64,000 bases of DNA from Rothia sp. (in: high G+C Gram-positive bacteria) (GTDB taxonomy: Bacteria > Actinomycetota > Actinomycetes > Actinomycetales > Micrococcaceae), in assembly GCA_030529845.1 (NCBI GenBank), contig JAUMWB010000002.1:331170-395169 (forward strand), in the 5' to 3' direction. This document shows positions 8,769 through 16,584 of the stretch, piece after piece. The notes under the pieces were generated by a model that worked only from the letters and a program-made list of their open reading frames with translations, did not search any database and was not told the origin of the DNA. Positions within the stretch are counted from its first letter, which is position 1, and every line of letters starts with the position of its first letter. Made by a program: the position numbers and the translations under genes.

Positions 8769-8815
8769 TTGACCTACATCACTTAAAGTGAAAAGATTTA
8801 GTGAACGATTGGTCA
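8769..8815 (+). promoter_or_regulatory. paaJFH promoter with PaaR operator
   Basis: TTGACC at 8769-8774 is a good -35; the -10 (around 8793-8799, aagatt) is weak. The palindrome TGAACGATTGGTCA at 8802-8815 directly follows, in the position expected for repression by PaaR. Confidence 0.65.
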
Positions 8816-8847
8816 GTTATTTTTGGCTTTCTGACAAAGGAGTTTGA

Positions 8848-10056
8848 ATGTCGCAGACACCCCAGGCCTATCTCGTAGGTGGCTCCCGCACCCCTGTAGG
8901 GCGTTACGGCGGGGCGCTGTCGTCCGTCCGCCCCGATGATCTCGCAGCCCTGGTCATTAAGGACGTCGTCGAGAAAGCCGGGATTGACCCGGCGGCTGTC
9001 GATGAGGTTATTTTGGGCAACGCCAACGGTGCCGGTGAAGAGAACCGCAACGTGGCCCGCCTGGCCTGGCTACTCAACGACTACCCCGATACCGTCCCGG
9101 GCATCACCGTTAATCGCCTGTGCGCATCGGGCATGAGCGCTATTACCCTGGCCGCCCAGATGATTAAGGCAGGTGAGGCCGATATCGTGATTGCTGGCGG
9201 CGTGGAGTCCATGTCCCGCGCCCCCTGGGTCATAGAGAAGCCCACCACCGCTTTTGCCAAGCCCGGCCAGAGCTTCGACACCTCTATCGGCTGGCGCTTC
9301 GTCAACCCCGTCTTTGCCGAGCGCGACAAGTTCACCTACTCCATGCCTGAAACCGCAGAAGAGGTAGCCCGGGTTGATTCGATTTCCCGCGAAGACTGCG
9401 ATGCCTTTGCCGTCCGCTCCCATGAGCGGGCTCTTGCGGCCATTGAGGCCGGGCATTTTAAGGACGAAATTGTGCCCGTGGTCGTACGCGACCGCAAGGG
9501 CCGGGAAACCGTCGTTGATACCGATGAAGGCCCCCGCCCCGGCACGACCGCTGAGGTGCTGGCTGGGCTACGGCCGGTTGTTGCTGGCGGATCTGTAGTG
9601 ACGGCGGGCAATTCGTCCTCCCTCAACGACGGGGCATCAGCCATTATTGTGGCCTCCGAAGAAGCCCTAAAGAAGTACGGGCTGACCCCCCGCGCCCGCG
9701 TCGTCACCGGCACCTCGGCGGGCCTGGCTCCCGAAATCATGGGTCTGGGCCCGGTTCCAGCCACCGAAAAGGCCCTGGCTAAGGCCGGGTGGACGGTGGC
9801 CGACCTGGAGGCCGTGGAACTCAACGAGGCCTTTGCTTCCCAGTCCCTGGCGTCCATGCGCCGCCTGGGCCTCAGTGAGGACATCGTCAACCGCGACGGC
9901 GGAGCGATTGCCCTGGGCCATCCGCTGGGTTCGTCCGGGTCTCGCATTGTGATTACCCTGCTGGGCCGTATGGAGCGCGAGGGGGCCACTAAGGGCCTGG
10001 CCACCATGTGCATTGGCGTGGGCCAGGGGGCCGCCCTGCTGGTGGAGGCCGTCTAA
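8848..10056 (+). CDS. paaJ: Thiolase, 3-oxoadipyl-CoA/3-oxo-5,6-dehydrosuberyl-CoA type (PaaJ)
   Basis: A 402-residue thiolase-superfamily enzyme, normal length for degradative thiolases. Acylated Cys92 is in NRLCASGMS, His358 in LGHPLGSSGS and the proton-abstracting Cys388 in MCIGVGQGA. In the PAA pathway PaaJ cleaves 3-oxo-5,6-dehydrosuberyl-CoA and 3-oxoadipyl-CoA, releasing acetyl-CoA and finally succinyl-CoA. AAAGGAG precedes the ATG. It is the first gene of a three-gene operon; its TAA overlaps the next ATG (TAATG), giving translational coupling. The operator in front supports PAA control. A general PcaF-type role cannot be excluded. Confidence 0.88.
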   Translation: MSQTPQAYLVGGSRTPVGRYGGALSSVRPDDLAALVIKDVVEKAGIDPAAVDEVILGNANGAGEENRNVARLAWLLNDYPDTVPGITVNRLCASGMSAITLAAQMIKAGEADIVIAGGVESMSRAPWVIEKPTTAFAKPGQSFDTSIGWRFVNPVFAERDKFTYSMPETAEEVARVDSISREDCDAFAVRSHERALAAIEAGHFKDEIVPVVVRDRKGRETVVDTDEGPRPGTTAEVLAGLRPVVAGGSVVTAGNSSSLNDGASAIIVASEEALKKYGLTPRARVVTGTSAGLAPEIMGLGPVPATEKALAKAGWTVADLEAVELNEAFASQSLASMRRLGLSEDIVNRDGGAIALGHPLGSSGSRIVITLLGRMEREGATKGLATMCIGVGQGAALLVEAV

Positions 10057-10814
10057 TGTTTGAACATTTCACCGCCCTGGCCGTTGAAGAGGGCGAGGAC
10101 CGCCTGCTGGTTCGCATGAACCGCCCCGAAGTGCGCAACGCTATTGATGCCACCATGGTCGCTGAACTGCACGAGGTCTGCGCCTACCTAGAGGTCACCC
10201 CCAAGATTCTGATTCTGACCGGGTGCGAGGTAAACGGACGCGGCATTTTCGCCTCGGGGGCAGACATTGCCCAGCTACGCGAGCGCCGCCGAGAGGACGC
10301 CCTGCGCGGAGTCAATTCGCAAATTTTTGACCGCATTCACAAGCTCCCCATGCCGGTGATTGCCGCCGTTGACGGCTACGCCCTGGGGGGCGGGGCGGAG
10401 CTGGCCTATGCGGCTGACTTCCGTCTGGGCACCCCCTACATCAAGATGGGTCAGCCCGAAACCAACCTGGGTATTATCGCCGCGGCCGGCGCCCTCTGGC
10501 GTCTCAAGGAGCTGGTCGGTGAACCGGTGGCTCTTGAGATTCTCATGGCCGGTCGAATCCTGTCTGCCGAGGAGGCATTGAAGCTGCACCTGGTCACTGA
10601 GCTGCATGAGCCGTCCGAGCTTCTGGCTGCCGCCCACGCCCTGGCAGACCGTATTGGGGCCCAGGATCCCCTGGCGGTGCGTGTGACCAAGCGGGTTTTT
10701 GGGGCCCCGCGCGAGGCCCACCCCCACATTGACGAGCTAGCCCAGGCGATTTTGTTTGAGTCCCAGGCCAAGTTTGACCGTATGCAGGCTTTTCTTGATC
10801 GGAAGAAGAAGTAG
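10056..10814 (+). CDS. paaF: Enoyl-CoA hydratase, PaaF-type
   Basis: A 252-residue crotonase-fold protein. Oxyanion-hole segments are FASGADI and YALGGGAEL, and both glutamates of a true hydratase are present: one in MGQPETNLG and one in VALEILMAGR. This fits PaaF, which hydrates 2,3-dehydroadipyl-CoA to 3-hydroxyadipyl-CoA. The ATG overlaps the paaJ stop by one base, which fixes the start. Next comes the 3-hydroxyacyl-CoA dehydrogenase that uses its product. The sequence alone cannot exclude a broader enoyl-CoA hydratase, but context makes PaaF likely. Confidence 0.85.
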   Translation: MFEHFTALAVEEGEDRLLVRMNRPEVRNAIDATMVAELHEVCAYLEVTPKILILTGCEVNGRGIFASGADIAQLRERRREDALRGVNSQIFDRIHKLPMPVIAAVDGYALGGGAELAYAADFRLGTPYIKMGQPETNLGIIAAAGALWRLKELVGEPVALEILMAGRILSAEEALKLHLVTELHEPSELLAAAHALADRIGAQDPLAVRVTKRVFGAPREAHPHIDELAQAILFESQAKFDRMQAFLDRKKK

Positions 10815-10823
10815 AGGTAAGTG

Positions 10824-11690
10824 ATGACTGAAGTTCACGAGTTGAAGGTTCCTGCCCGCGTGGGCGTGCTGGGCGGCGGACGCATGGGCGCGGGTATTGC
10901 CCATGCTTTCCTGCTGGCCGGGGCCCAGGTTGTGGTGGTTGAGCGGGACGCCCAGGCGTCCGAGGCTGCCCGCGAGCGCGTAGAGCGCGATCTGGCTAAG
11001 TCGCTGGAGCGCGGGGCTTTTGACGGTAATTTTGATGAGCTGACCGAGCGGTTTGCGGTGTCGGTGGATTACGGTGATTTTGCTGACCGCCAGCTGGTGG
11101 TTGAGGCTGTGCCCGAGAACTGGGATGTGAAGGTTTCAGCCCTGCGGGCTGTGGAGGAGCAGCTGGGTGAAGGCGCCTGGCTGGCGTCAAATACCTCGTC
11201 GCTGTCGATTGATGGGTTGGCGGAGTCTTTGGAGCGCCCCGGTAACTTCATTGGCCTGCATTTCTTTAACCCGGTGCCGGCGTCCAAGCTGGTGGAGGTG
11301 GTGCAGTCCAAGCATTCATCTGCCGAGCTGAAGGAGGCTGCCCGCCTCTGGGTTGAGGGCCTGGGTAAGACCCCGGTGGTGGTCAATGACGCCCCCGGTT
11401 TTGCCTCCTCGCGTCTGGGTGTGGCGATTGCTCTTGAGGCTATCCGTATGGTTGAGGAGGGGGTGGCCAGCCCGGAGGATATTGATAACGCTATGGTGCT
11501 GGGCTATAAGTTCCCCATTGGCCCGCTGGCTTTGACCGATGTGGTGGGGCTGGACGTCCGCCTCGGCATTGCTGAGTATCTTGAGTCGCAGTTGGGTGAG
11601 CGGTTTGCTCCGCCGCAGCTCATGCGCGATATGGTGGCCCGGGGGGAGCTGGGCCGTAAGAGCGGCAAGGGTTTCTACGACTACAGCTAG
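10824..11690 (+). CDS. paaH: 3-hydroxyadipyl-CoA dehydrogenase (PaaH)
   Basis: A 288-residue single-unit 3-hydroxyacyl-CoA dehydrogenase. It has an N-terminal Rossmann fold (VGVLGGGRMGAGIAHAF) and the family signature GLHFFNPVPASKLVEVV containing the catalytic His, then the C-terminal helical domain ending in GRKSGKGFYDYS. It is about the length of the short PaaH/HBD enzymes. AGAGG at 10813-10817 fits the ATG at 10824; a GTG one codon earlier is possible. It oxidises 3-hydroxyadipyl-CoA to 3-oxoadipyl-CoA with NAD+. Last gene of the paaJFH unit. Confidence 0.9.
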   Translation: MTEVHELKVPARVGVLGGGRMGAGIAHAFLLAGAQVVVVERDAQASEAARERVERDLAKSLERGAFDGNFDELTERFAVSVDYGDFADRQLVVEAVPENWDVKVSALRAVEEQLGEGAWLASNTSSLSIDGLAESLERPGNFIGLHFFNPVPASKLVEVVQSKHSSAELKEAARLWVEGLGKTPVVVNDAPGFASSRLGVAIALEAIRMVEEGVASPEDIDNAMVLGYKFPIGPLALTDVVGLDVRLGIAEYLESQLGERFAPPQLMRDMVARGELGRKSGKGFYDYS

Positions 11691-11720
11691 GTCCTTCCGC
11701 CCCGGTAGGTACCATCTAAG

Positions 11721-11755
11721 TCAGAAAAACCCACCTGGTTGGTGGGTTTTTCTGA
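11721..11755. terminator. Bidirectional terminator between paaH and a convergent thioesterase
   Basis: A perfect 15-bp stem (11721-11735 with 11741-11755) with loop TGGTT has A-run and T-run flanks. It is nested in outer arms ggtaggtacc/ggtacctacc (11704-11713 and 11763-11772). Confidence 0.85.
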
Positions 11756-11787
11756 TTTAACTGGTACCTACCCAACTGAGGTGGTAC

Positions 11788-12216
11788 CTACTTGATGAAG
11801 TTGGTGATCCGCAGGGTGCACAGGCGCATGCCCGTGTCTTCGTGGGTGATAATGACTTCGTGGGTGGTCAGGGAGCGGCCCAGGTGGATAGCGGACGCCG
11901 TCGCCCGCACAGTGCCGGTTTTTGAGGATTTATGGTGGGTGGCGTTCACATCCACGCCCACCGCAACCTTGCCCATGGATGAGGCATGGATGACCGCGGC
12001 CCAGGAGCCTACGGCCTCCCCCAAAGCCAGCATGGCACCCCCGTGTAGCAGGCCCAGGGACTGGCGGTTACCCTCCACCGGCATGGTGGCAACCACCCGC
12101 TCAGCAGATTCTTCGAGCACCTGCACGCCCATCTTTTCATCTAGCTCACCCAGGGTGATTTTCCAGAGTTCGGCCTGCCCGTCAGTCTCCTGGCCGGTAC
12201 CTGCCTGCTCGCCCAT
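11788..12216 (-). CDS. Hotdog-fold acyl-CoA thioesterase
   Basis: A 142-residue single-hotdog thioesterase. The conserved active-site helix LGLLHGGAMLALGEAVGS resembles the EntH/YdiI/MenI branch more than the PaaI protein encoded at 18.7 kb. ATG 12216 has AAAGGA five bases upstream; an in-frame start at 12252 has none. It is convergent with paaJFH and divergent from paaZ, within reach of the PaaR operator at 12298. It could release CoA from stalled PAA intermediates, a second enzyme beside PaaI; this role is inferred from position only. Confidence 0.75.
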   Translation of the reverse strand: MGEQAGTGQETDGQAELWKITLGELDEKMGVQVLEESAERVVATMPVEGNRQSLGLLHGGAMLALGEAVGSWAAVIHASSMGKVAVGVDVNATHHKSSKTGTVRATASAIHLGRSLTTHEVIITHEDTGMRLCTLRITNFIK

Positions 12217-12260
12217 GAGCGTCCTTTCCGCCCTGTTCCTCAAAGGGTGCAAGGCTTTTC

Positions 12261-12311
12261 TTCACCTGTGATGTGAACTATAGTTTATACCAATAACTGA
12301 ACGCTCGGTCA
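12261..12311. promoter_or_regulatory. paaZ promoter region with PaaR operator
   Basis: A candidate TTCACC (12261-12266), 18-bp spacer and TTATAC (12285-12290) is followed by the palindrome TGAACGCTCGGTCA at 12298-12311. The operator would cover the start of transcription of paaZ and may also affect the divergent thioesterase. Confidence 0.6.
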
Positions 12312-12347
12312 CTTATTTCCGGGCGTCCCAACAGTAAGGATTTCTCA

Positions 12348-14426
12348 ATGACGAGCACCCCCACCCTAGTTCCCAGCTTCATCAAAGGCTCCTGGTGGGC
12401 CCCGGAAAACCCCAACTCTTCCCAGGACGTCCTCCACGCCATCACCGGCGAGCCCATCTACCGGGTCTCCACCGAGGGAATCGACACCACAGGGGCCATT
12501 GACTACGCCCGCACCACCGGCCAGGCCAACCTGGGTAAGCTCACCTTCCACGAACGCGCCCTCATCATCAAGCAGCTGGCCCAGTATCTGACCGAACACA
12601 AGGCCGAGCTCTACGAGCTTTCTTTCGCCACCGGTGCCACCCAGCGCGACCACTACATCGACGTGGACGGCGGTATCGGCACCCTCTTCACCTTCTCCTC
12701 CAAGGGCCGCCGCGAGCTGCCCAACTCCCGCGTCATCATCGACGGCAACGTCGAGCAGCTCTCCCGCGACGGCTCCTTCATCGGTGAGCACATCTACACC
12801 ACCCTGCCCGGGGTAGCCGTTGAGATTAACGCCTTCAACTTCCCCATCTGGGGCATGCTGGAGAAGTTCGCCCCGGCCTTTATCGCCGGTATGCCCACCA
12901 TCGTCAAGCCCGCCACCCCCACCGGCTACGTCACCGAGGCGACCGTGCGTCTCATGCTGGATTCGGGCCTGCTGCCCGAGGGCTCCCTGCAGCTAATTTC
13001 CGGCTCTGCCCGCGACCTGCTGGACTACCTGGACTACCGCGACCACGTCGCCTTTACCGGTTCAGCCGCCACCGCCCGCGCCCTACGCCAGCACCCCAGC
13101 GTGCAGACCAAGGGCCTGCACTTTACCGCCGAAACCGACTCCCTGAACGCCGCTATTCTGGGCCCGGATGCCACCGCCGACACCCCCGAGTTTGAGGCCT
13201 TTATCAAGTCGGTCATGGTGGAGATTACCGCTAAGGCCGGCCAGAAATGTACGGCTATCCGCCGCGTCCTGGTGCCTGCCGGACGCTCCGCTGAGGTGGT
13301 CCAGGCCCTGGCAGGCAAGATTTCCGGACGCGTGGTGGTTGGCGACCCGCGCGAAGAGGGTGTAACCATGGGCTCGCTGGCCTCTCCCGAGCAGAAGACC
13401 GAGGTTGAAAAGGCTGTGACCCGCCTGGTGGAGGCCGGCGGCACGATTGCCTTCCGCGGCGAAGCCCCCGAGGGCCCCTCTTTCTACCCGGTCACGGTGC
13501 TGACCTTTGAGGACGCCCGCACCCCCGAGGTTCATGCCGTTGAGGCTTTTGGCCCTGTGACCTCCGTGCTGGAGTACACCGACCTGGCCGAGGCCGTTGA
13601 ACTGGCCGCCCTGGGCGAGGGCTCCCTGGTGGCTACGGTCTGCACCCACGATGACGCCACCGCCGCCCAGCTAGCCCTGGGCATTGCCGCCCACCACGGC
13701 CGCGTCCTGGTATTGGACCGCGAGGACGCCAAGACCTCAACCGGCCACGGCTCCCCCGTACCCCACCTGGTGCATGGCGGCCCCGGCCGTGCCGGTGGCG
13801 GTGAGGAGCTCGGTGGCGTGCGCGCCGTGAAGCACTACATGCAGCGCACCGCTATGCAGGGCTCCCCCAATAAGCTCACTGCCCTGACCGGGGTATGGCA
13901 CCCCGGGGCGGACGCCGCAACCGTCACCCGCGCCCAGGTAGAGTCGGGCGAGTGCGTGCACCCCTTCCGCAAGTCCCTGGCCGAGCTGAAAATCGGCGAC
14001 CAGTTCGCTTCTGACCTGCGCGAGGTGAAACTGCAGGACATCACTGATTTCGCCCACGAGACCGGGGATATGTTCTACGCCCACACCGATGAGGAGGCTG
14101 CGGCGGCTAACCCCTTCTTCCCCCGTCGTGTGGCCCACGGCTACCTGCTGGTCTCTTGGGCAGCGGGGCTCTTCGTTGACCCGGCCCCGGGCCCGGTGCT
14201 GGCTAACTACGGTCTGGAGAACCTGCGTTTCATCACCCCAGTCACCTATGACGATTCGATTCGCGTGACGCTGACCGCCAAGAAGATTACCCCGCGCGTG
14301 ACTGACGAGTACGGCGAGGTCACCTGGGACGCGGTGCTGCATAACCAGAAGGACGAAATCGTGGCCACCTACGATGTGCTGACCCTGGTGGCCAAGACCT
14401 GGCCTATGGTGGAGGCTGCCAAATAG
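12348..14426 (+). CDS. paaZ: Bifunctional ring-opening hydrolase/semialdehyde dehydrogenase PaaZ
   Basis: A 692-residue two-domain enzyme, close to the usual length of PaaZ. Residues about 1-520 are an aldehyde dehydrogenase with Glu262 (FTAETDSLN) and nucleophile Cys301 (AGQKCTAIRR). Residues about 545-690 are a MaoC-type hydratase with TGDMFYAHTD carrying the Asp/His pair, and the RRVAHGYL and NYGLENLRF segments. It hydrolytically opens the oxepin-CoA ring and oxidises the resulting semialdehyde with NADP+. It is alone in its transcription unit behind a PaaR operator and followed by a terminator; the next genes are an AT-rich island. Confidence 0.93.
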   Translation: MTSTPTLVPSFIKGSWWAPENPNSSQDVLHAITGEPIYRVSTEGIDTTGAIDYARTTGQANLGKLTFHERALIIKQLAQYLTEHKAELYELSFATGATQRDHYIDVDGGIGTLFTFSSKGRRELPNSRVIIDGNVEQLSRDGSFIGEHIYTTLPGVAVEINAFNFPIWGMLEKFAPAFIAGMPTIVKPATPTGYVTEATVRLMLDSGLLPEGSLQLISGSARDLLDYLDYRDHVAFTGSAATARALRQHPSVQTKGLHFTAETDSLNAAILGPDATADTPEFEAFIKSVMVEITAKAGQKCTAIRRVLVPAGRSAEVVQALAGKISGRVVVGDPREEGVTMGSLASPEQKTEVEKAVTRLVEAGGTIAFRGEAPEGPSFYPVTVLTFEDARTPEVHAVEAFGPVTSVLEYTDLAEAVELAALGEGSLVATVCTHDDATAAQLALGIAAHHGRVLVLDREDAKTSTGHGSPVPHLVHGGPGRAGGGEELGGVRAVKHYMQRTAMQGSPNKLTALTGVWHPGADAATVTRAQVESGECVHPFRKSLAELKIGDQFASDLREVKLQDITDFAHETGDMFYAHTDEEAAAANPFFPRRVAHGYLLVSWAAGLFVDPAPGPVLANYGLENLRFITPVTYDDSIRVTLTAKKITPRVTDEYGEVTWDAVLHNQKDEIVATYDVLTLVAKTWPMVEAAK

Positions 14427-14459
14427 GCTGGTGCGCCCCAGGGAACAGTAAATTAGGTT

Positions 14460-14492
14460 AGGCCAGGCCAACGTGCACCGTGGGCCTGGCCT
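14460..14492 (+). terminator. Terminator after paaZ
   Basis: AGGCCAGGCC (14460-14469) pairs with GGCCTGGCCT (14483-14492), followed by gtctttg. From here to about 14633 I see no gene; base composition shifts to AT-rich near 14520. Confidence 0.65.
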
Positions 14493-14633
14493 GTCTTTGT
14501 GATTGGACTTCCCAGGGTGGGGGGGAAATGTTAAAAGGGTCTTGTATATTTCTAGATAGATTTGCTAGGCTTCCACTCTTGATCCCCAAGTTCAGCCAAA
14601 GATGGCTGGCCAAGTACTCAAGGAGTTCATTGC

Positions 14634-14897
14634 ATGAACACCTTTCCTTCATCTATACGTCACGTTTCGACTCTGTATATTGTGGAATGGGGAGGCCTTC
14701 AGTATAAAGAAATGGCTAAAGTTTCTGGAGGTAACTCTGGTGTCCAAAGTTACCATACAAAAAATCTTGAATGGTACTGCAATAACGGAAACAAATCTGT
14801 TTTTCAGCAACATACTTCTGGAAGAATAGTGGTTGGAACAAGAGTTTTGCAGACATCCGTTCATACTATAAAAAGCACCCTGGACTGTGGATACTAA
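14634..14897 (+). CDS. Small hypothetical protein in an AT-rich island
   Basis: An 87-residue protein I do not recognise. It has an AAGGAG site at 14620-14625, eight bases before the ATG, which supports translation. The sequence includes LYIVEWGGLQYKEMAKVSGG and a cluster of Cys, His and Asn residues, with no signal peptide or TM segment. Codon use is AT-rich and unlike that of the neighbours, suggesting transfer. Its 3' end overlaps the next ORF by 11 bp in another frame, so the two may be translationally coupled or might be one gene broken by a frameshift. Confidence 0.5.
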   Translation: MNTFPSSIRHVSTLYIVEWGGLQYKEMAKVSGGNSGVQSYHTKNLEWYCNNGNKSVFQQHTSGRIVVGTRVLQTSVHTIKSTLDCGY

Positions 14898-15363
14898 AAA
14901 TATTTATATAATTTTTCGAGAAATCGATGAGATTGCTGCTGTATTCAATGATCTAGATCAAGTGGAGAGGTATGTAAATCTCCATAAAAAATATTTCCCA
15001 AATGTCTCAATTGACTACATTTATGTCCACCAAAACCTCAGGATGTGCAACTTCTACCCCGTGAGGGAACATCACTGGGCAGGTATTCAAAGGGCGGCTC
15101 GGCGCACCCCTTTGAAATCTCCCAGTCAAAAATCACCATTTTCATTTCCAGAAGAAGAATTCGATGGATACATTTTACTACTTGAAGGGTTTCAGCAAAC
15201 AATTATAGGTATTTTTGAAGATTTACAAAGTGCAGATATCTTCTCGGATGAATATTTAGCGGTTTTTCCTCACCACGTTATAGTTTTCTTTAAGTATCGA
15301 GAAGGCGATGTTTTCCAAAATATATGGGAGGAGGAAAATGGAAAAATAAAATTCCTTTTTTAA
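14887..15363 (+). CDS. Hypothetical protein with an internal duplication
   Basis: A 158-residue acidic and aromatic protein of unknown family, starting at GTG 14887 inside the end of the previous ORF. Two halves resemble each other: residues about 4-51 (YIIFREIDEIAAVFNDL...YFPNVSIDYIY) and about 94-142 (YILLLEGF...GIFEDL...VFPHHVIVFF). Both show a hydrophobic strand, a [VI]F.DL turn, and a YxxxFPxxxI-like strand. It is strongly AT-rich compared with the chromosome. No catalytic motif is evident. The ribosome-binding site is poor, consistent with coupling to the gene before. Confidence 0.5.
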   Translation: MDTKNIYIIFREIDEIAAVFNDLDQVERYVNLHKKYFPNVSIDYIYVHQNLRMCNFYPVREHHWAGIQRAARRTPLKSPSQKSPFSFPEEEFDGYILLLEGFQQTIIGIFEDLQSADIFSDEYLAVFPHHVIVFFKYREGDVFQNIWEEENGKIKFLF

Positions 15364-15377
15364 TAAAGGGGAAAGGG

Positions 15378-15539
15378 TCAGCTGCGAGCGTGAGCCTGAC
15401 ATGCCTTGTGAATAATCCTCCTTAATGAAATGGCAACAGCAAATGATATTGACCAGCCGGTTGTCATGACAGAGAGTGCGCGAGCTGCAGCTTCACCAAG
15501 AGCAACTTTCACTTCCAGGCCGACACTCGAAGCATTCAC
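15378..15539 (-). pseudogene. Possible small gene or gene remnant
   Basis: On the minus strand a stop-free stretch encodes 53 residues from GTG 15539, ending at 15378, with Ala/Val-rich segments (GLEVKVALGEAAARAL, SISFAVAISL) and a basic tail. The same frame stays open upstream to about 15605. There is no convincing ribosome-binding site. It could be the tail of a decayed gene or chance; I see nothing else in the 15364-15621 gap. Confidence 0.2.
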
Positions 15540-15621
15540 CAGCTGACACCCAATGATTGCACAGCTTCCCCTGACTCTATTGGAAGGGAAAATTTTACAA
15601 GAGAACAGGGCCTAGATAAAT

Positions 15622-15861
15622 ATGAGAGCACGTAGAGCATTATCTATTATATTTTTCATCTGCCTCTTCGCCGGCATAGGTGGCTACCTTTGGATTTTTA
15701 TAGAGGCAGACATACTGGGATCTTTCGACCCAAACATAGGCGCCGCGGGTCTTACTCTCATGGGCTTTCTCATGGCCGCAATAACCGGAATTTTATGGCT
15801 TATAGCATTTTTCGTATCAAAGGCTAAGTCAAAAAATAAACCACATGAAGTAGGCAGATGA
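15622..15861 (+). CDS. Small two-TM membrane protein
   Basis: A 79-residue protein with a basic N-terminus, a first TM segment (ALSIIFFICLFAGIGGYLWI), a short acidic extracytoplasmic loop, a second TM segment (LMGFLMAAITGILWLIAFFV) and a Lys-rich tail (KAKSKNKPHE). The ATG follows only a weak purine stretch. It lies at the right edge of the AT-rich island. Topology predicts both ends in the cytoplasm. Function is unknown. Confidence 0.5.
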   Translation: MRARRALSIIFFICLFAGIGGYLWIFIEADILGSFDPNIGAAGLTLMGFLMAAITGILWLIAFFVSKAKSKNKPHEVGR

Positions 15862-15866
15862 GCCAG

Positions 15867-16559
15867 CTAGCGCCCCAGCTTCGCCAGTAGCCGGTCGTGG
15901 TAGAAAGGCGGGTAGCAGCCCACTTCTACCACGGCCTGCATGGCGGCACGATCACCCATAGCAGCCGCAAAGGCCTGCCCCATAGTCACCCCGTGGTCGG
16001 GGGCAGGTAGAAAAGTAATAGTATCCCCGGCTGCGATGGTACCGGGCTGGATAACGCGCAAGTAGGCACCGGCGTCCAGGCGCTCAGTAAAAGTTTTTAC
16101 CCAGCCTTTTTGACCCAGCCAGTCGGCAAAGGTGCGGCAGGGCTGGCGCGGTACCGATACCTCAAGCACGGCCGTACCCACCGCCAGGCGCTGGTTGATG
16201 AGAACCCGATTCCAGGTAATACCCTCGGTGGTCAGATTCTCACCGAACTGCCCGTCAGCCAAGGGAGCACCTAAGCGCTCGGCCCAGTAATCCAATTCTT
16301 CCCGGGCAAAGGCATAGACCGCCTTGTCAGCACCGCCATGGTGCTTGGCATCCCCCACAAAATCCCCACTCACGCCGGAGCCAGAGCCATAGCCGGGTGC
16401 CGGGGCAAAAACCTCCAGCGAAGCTACCGGCTGCTTATTGATGCCGGTAGTACCCTTACCGGTCGGGCTGGGCACTTCTGCCCCGCGATTGGTGGAGCGG
16501 ACGCGCGCCCCCGCCGGGCTTAAACCGGTAAAGGTGGGCACGGAATGGGTCTCAGTCAT
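15867..16559 (-). CDS. MOSC-domain protein, YiiM-like
   Basis: A 230-residue MOSC-domain protein related to YiiM. The domain core is SVPRQPCRTFADWL with the conserved Cys that in MOSC proteins handles molybdenum cofactor sulfur, followed by GAYLRVIQPGTIAAGD. HHGGADKAVYAF and FGENLTTEGI are also typical. YiiM-type proteins reduce hydroxylated N compounds such as 6-hydroxylaminopurine. The start at ATG 16559 begins right at the conserved region; upstream in-frame codons run into the paaR 3' end. It lies 25 bp downstream of paaR on the same strand and is probably co-transcribed, though a link with PAA metabolism is not evident. Confidence 0.85.
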   Translation of the reverse strand: MTETHSVPTFTGLSPAGARVRSTNRGAEVPSPTGKGTTGINKQPVASLEVFAPAPGYGSGSGVSGDFVGDAKHHGGADKAVYAFAREELDYWAERLGAPLADGQFGENLTTEGITWNRVLINQRLAVGTAVLEVSVPRQPCRTFADWLGQKGWVKTFTERLDAGAYLRVIQPGTIAAGDTITFLPAPDHGVTMGQAFAAAMGDRAAMQAVVEVGCYPPFYHDRLLAKLGR

Positions 16560-16584
16560 AGGTCTACGATACCCTGCACCACCT

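Noticed and set aside
13737-14471. 244-codon minus-strand frame opposite the end of paaZ
   Set aside because: Covers the conserved MaoC domain of paaZ and the downstream terminator; no ribosome-binding site.
14634-15363. One frame-shifted gene instead of two ORFs
   Set aside because: Possible but not supported: the first ORF has its own good ribosome-binding site, and the second shows a self-contained duplication. Left as two genes with a note.
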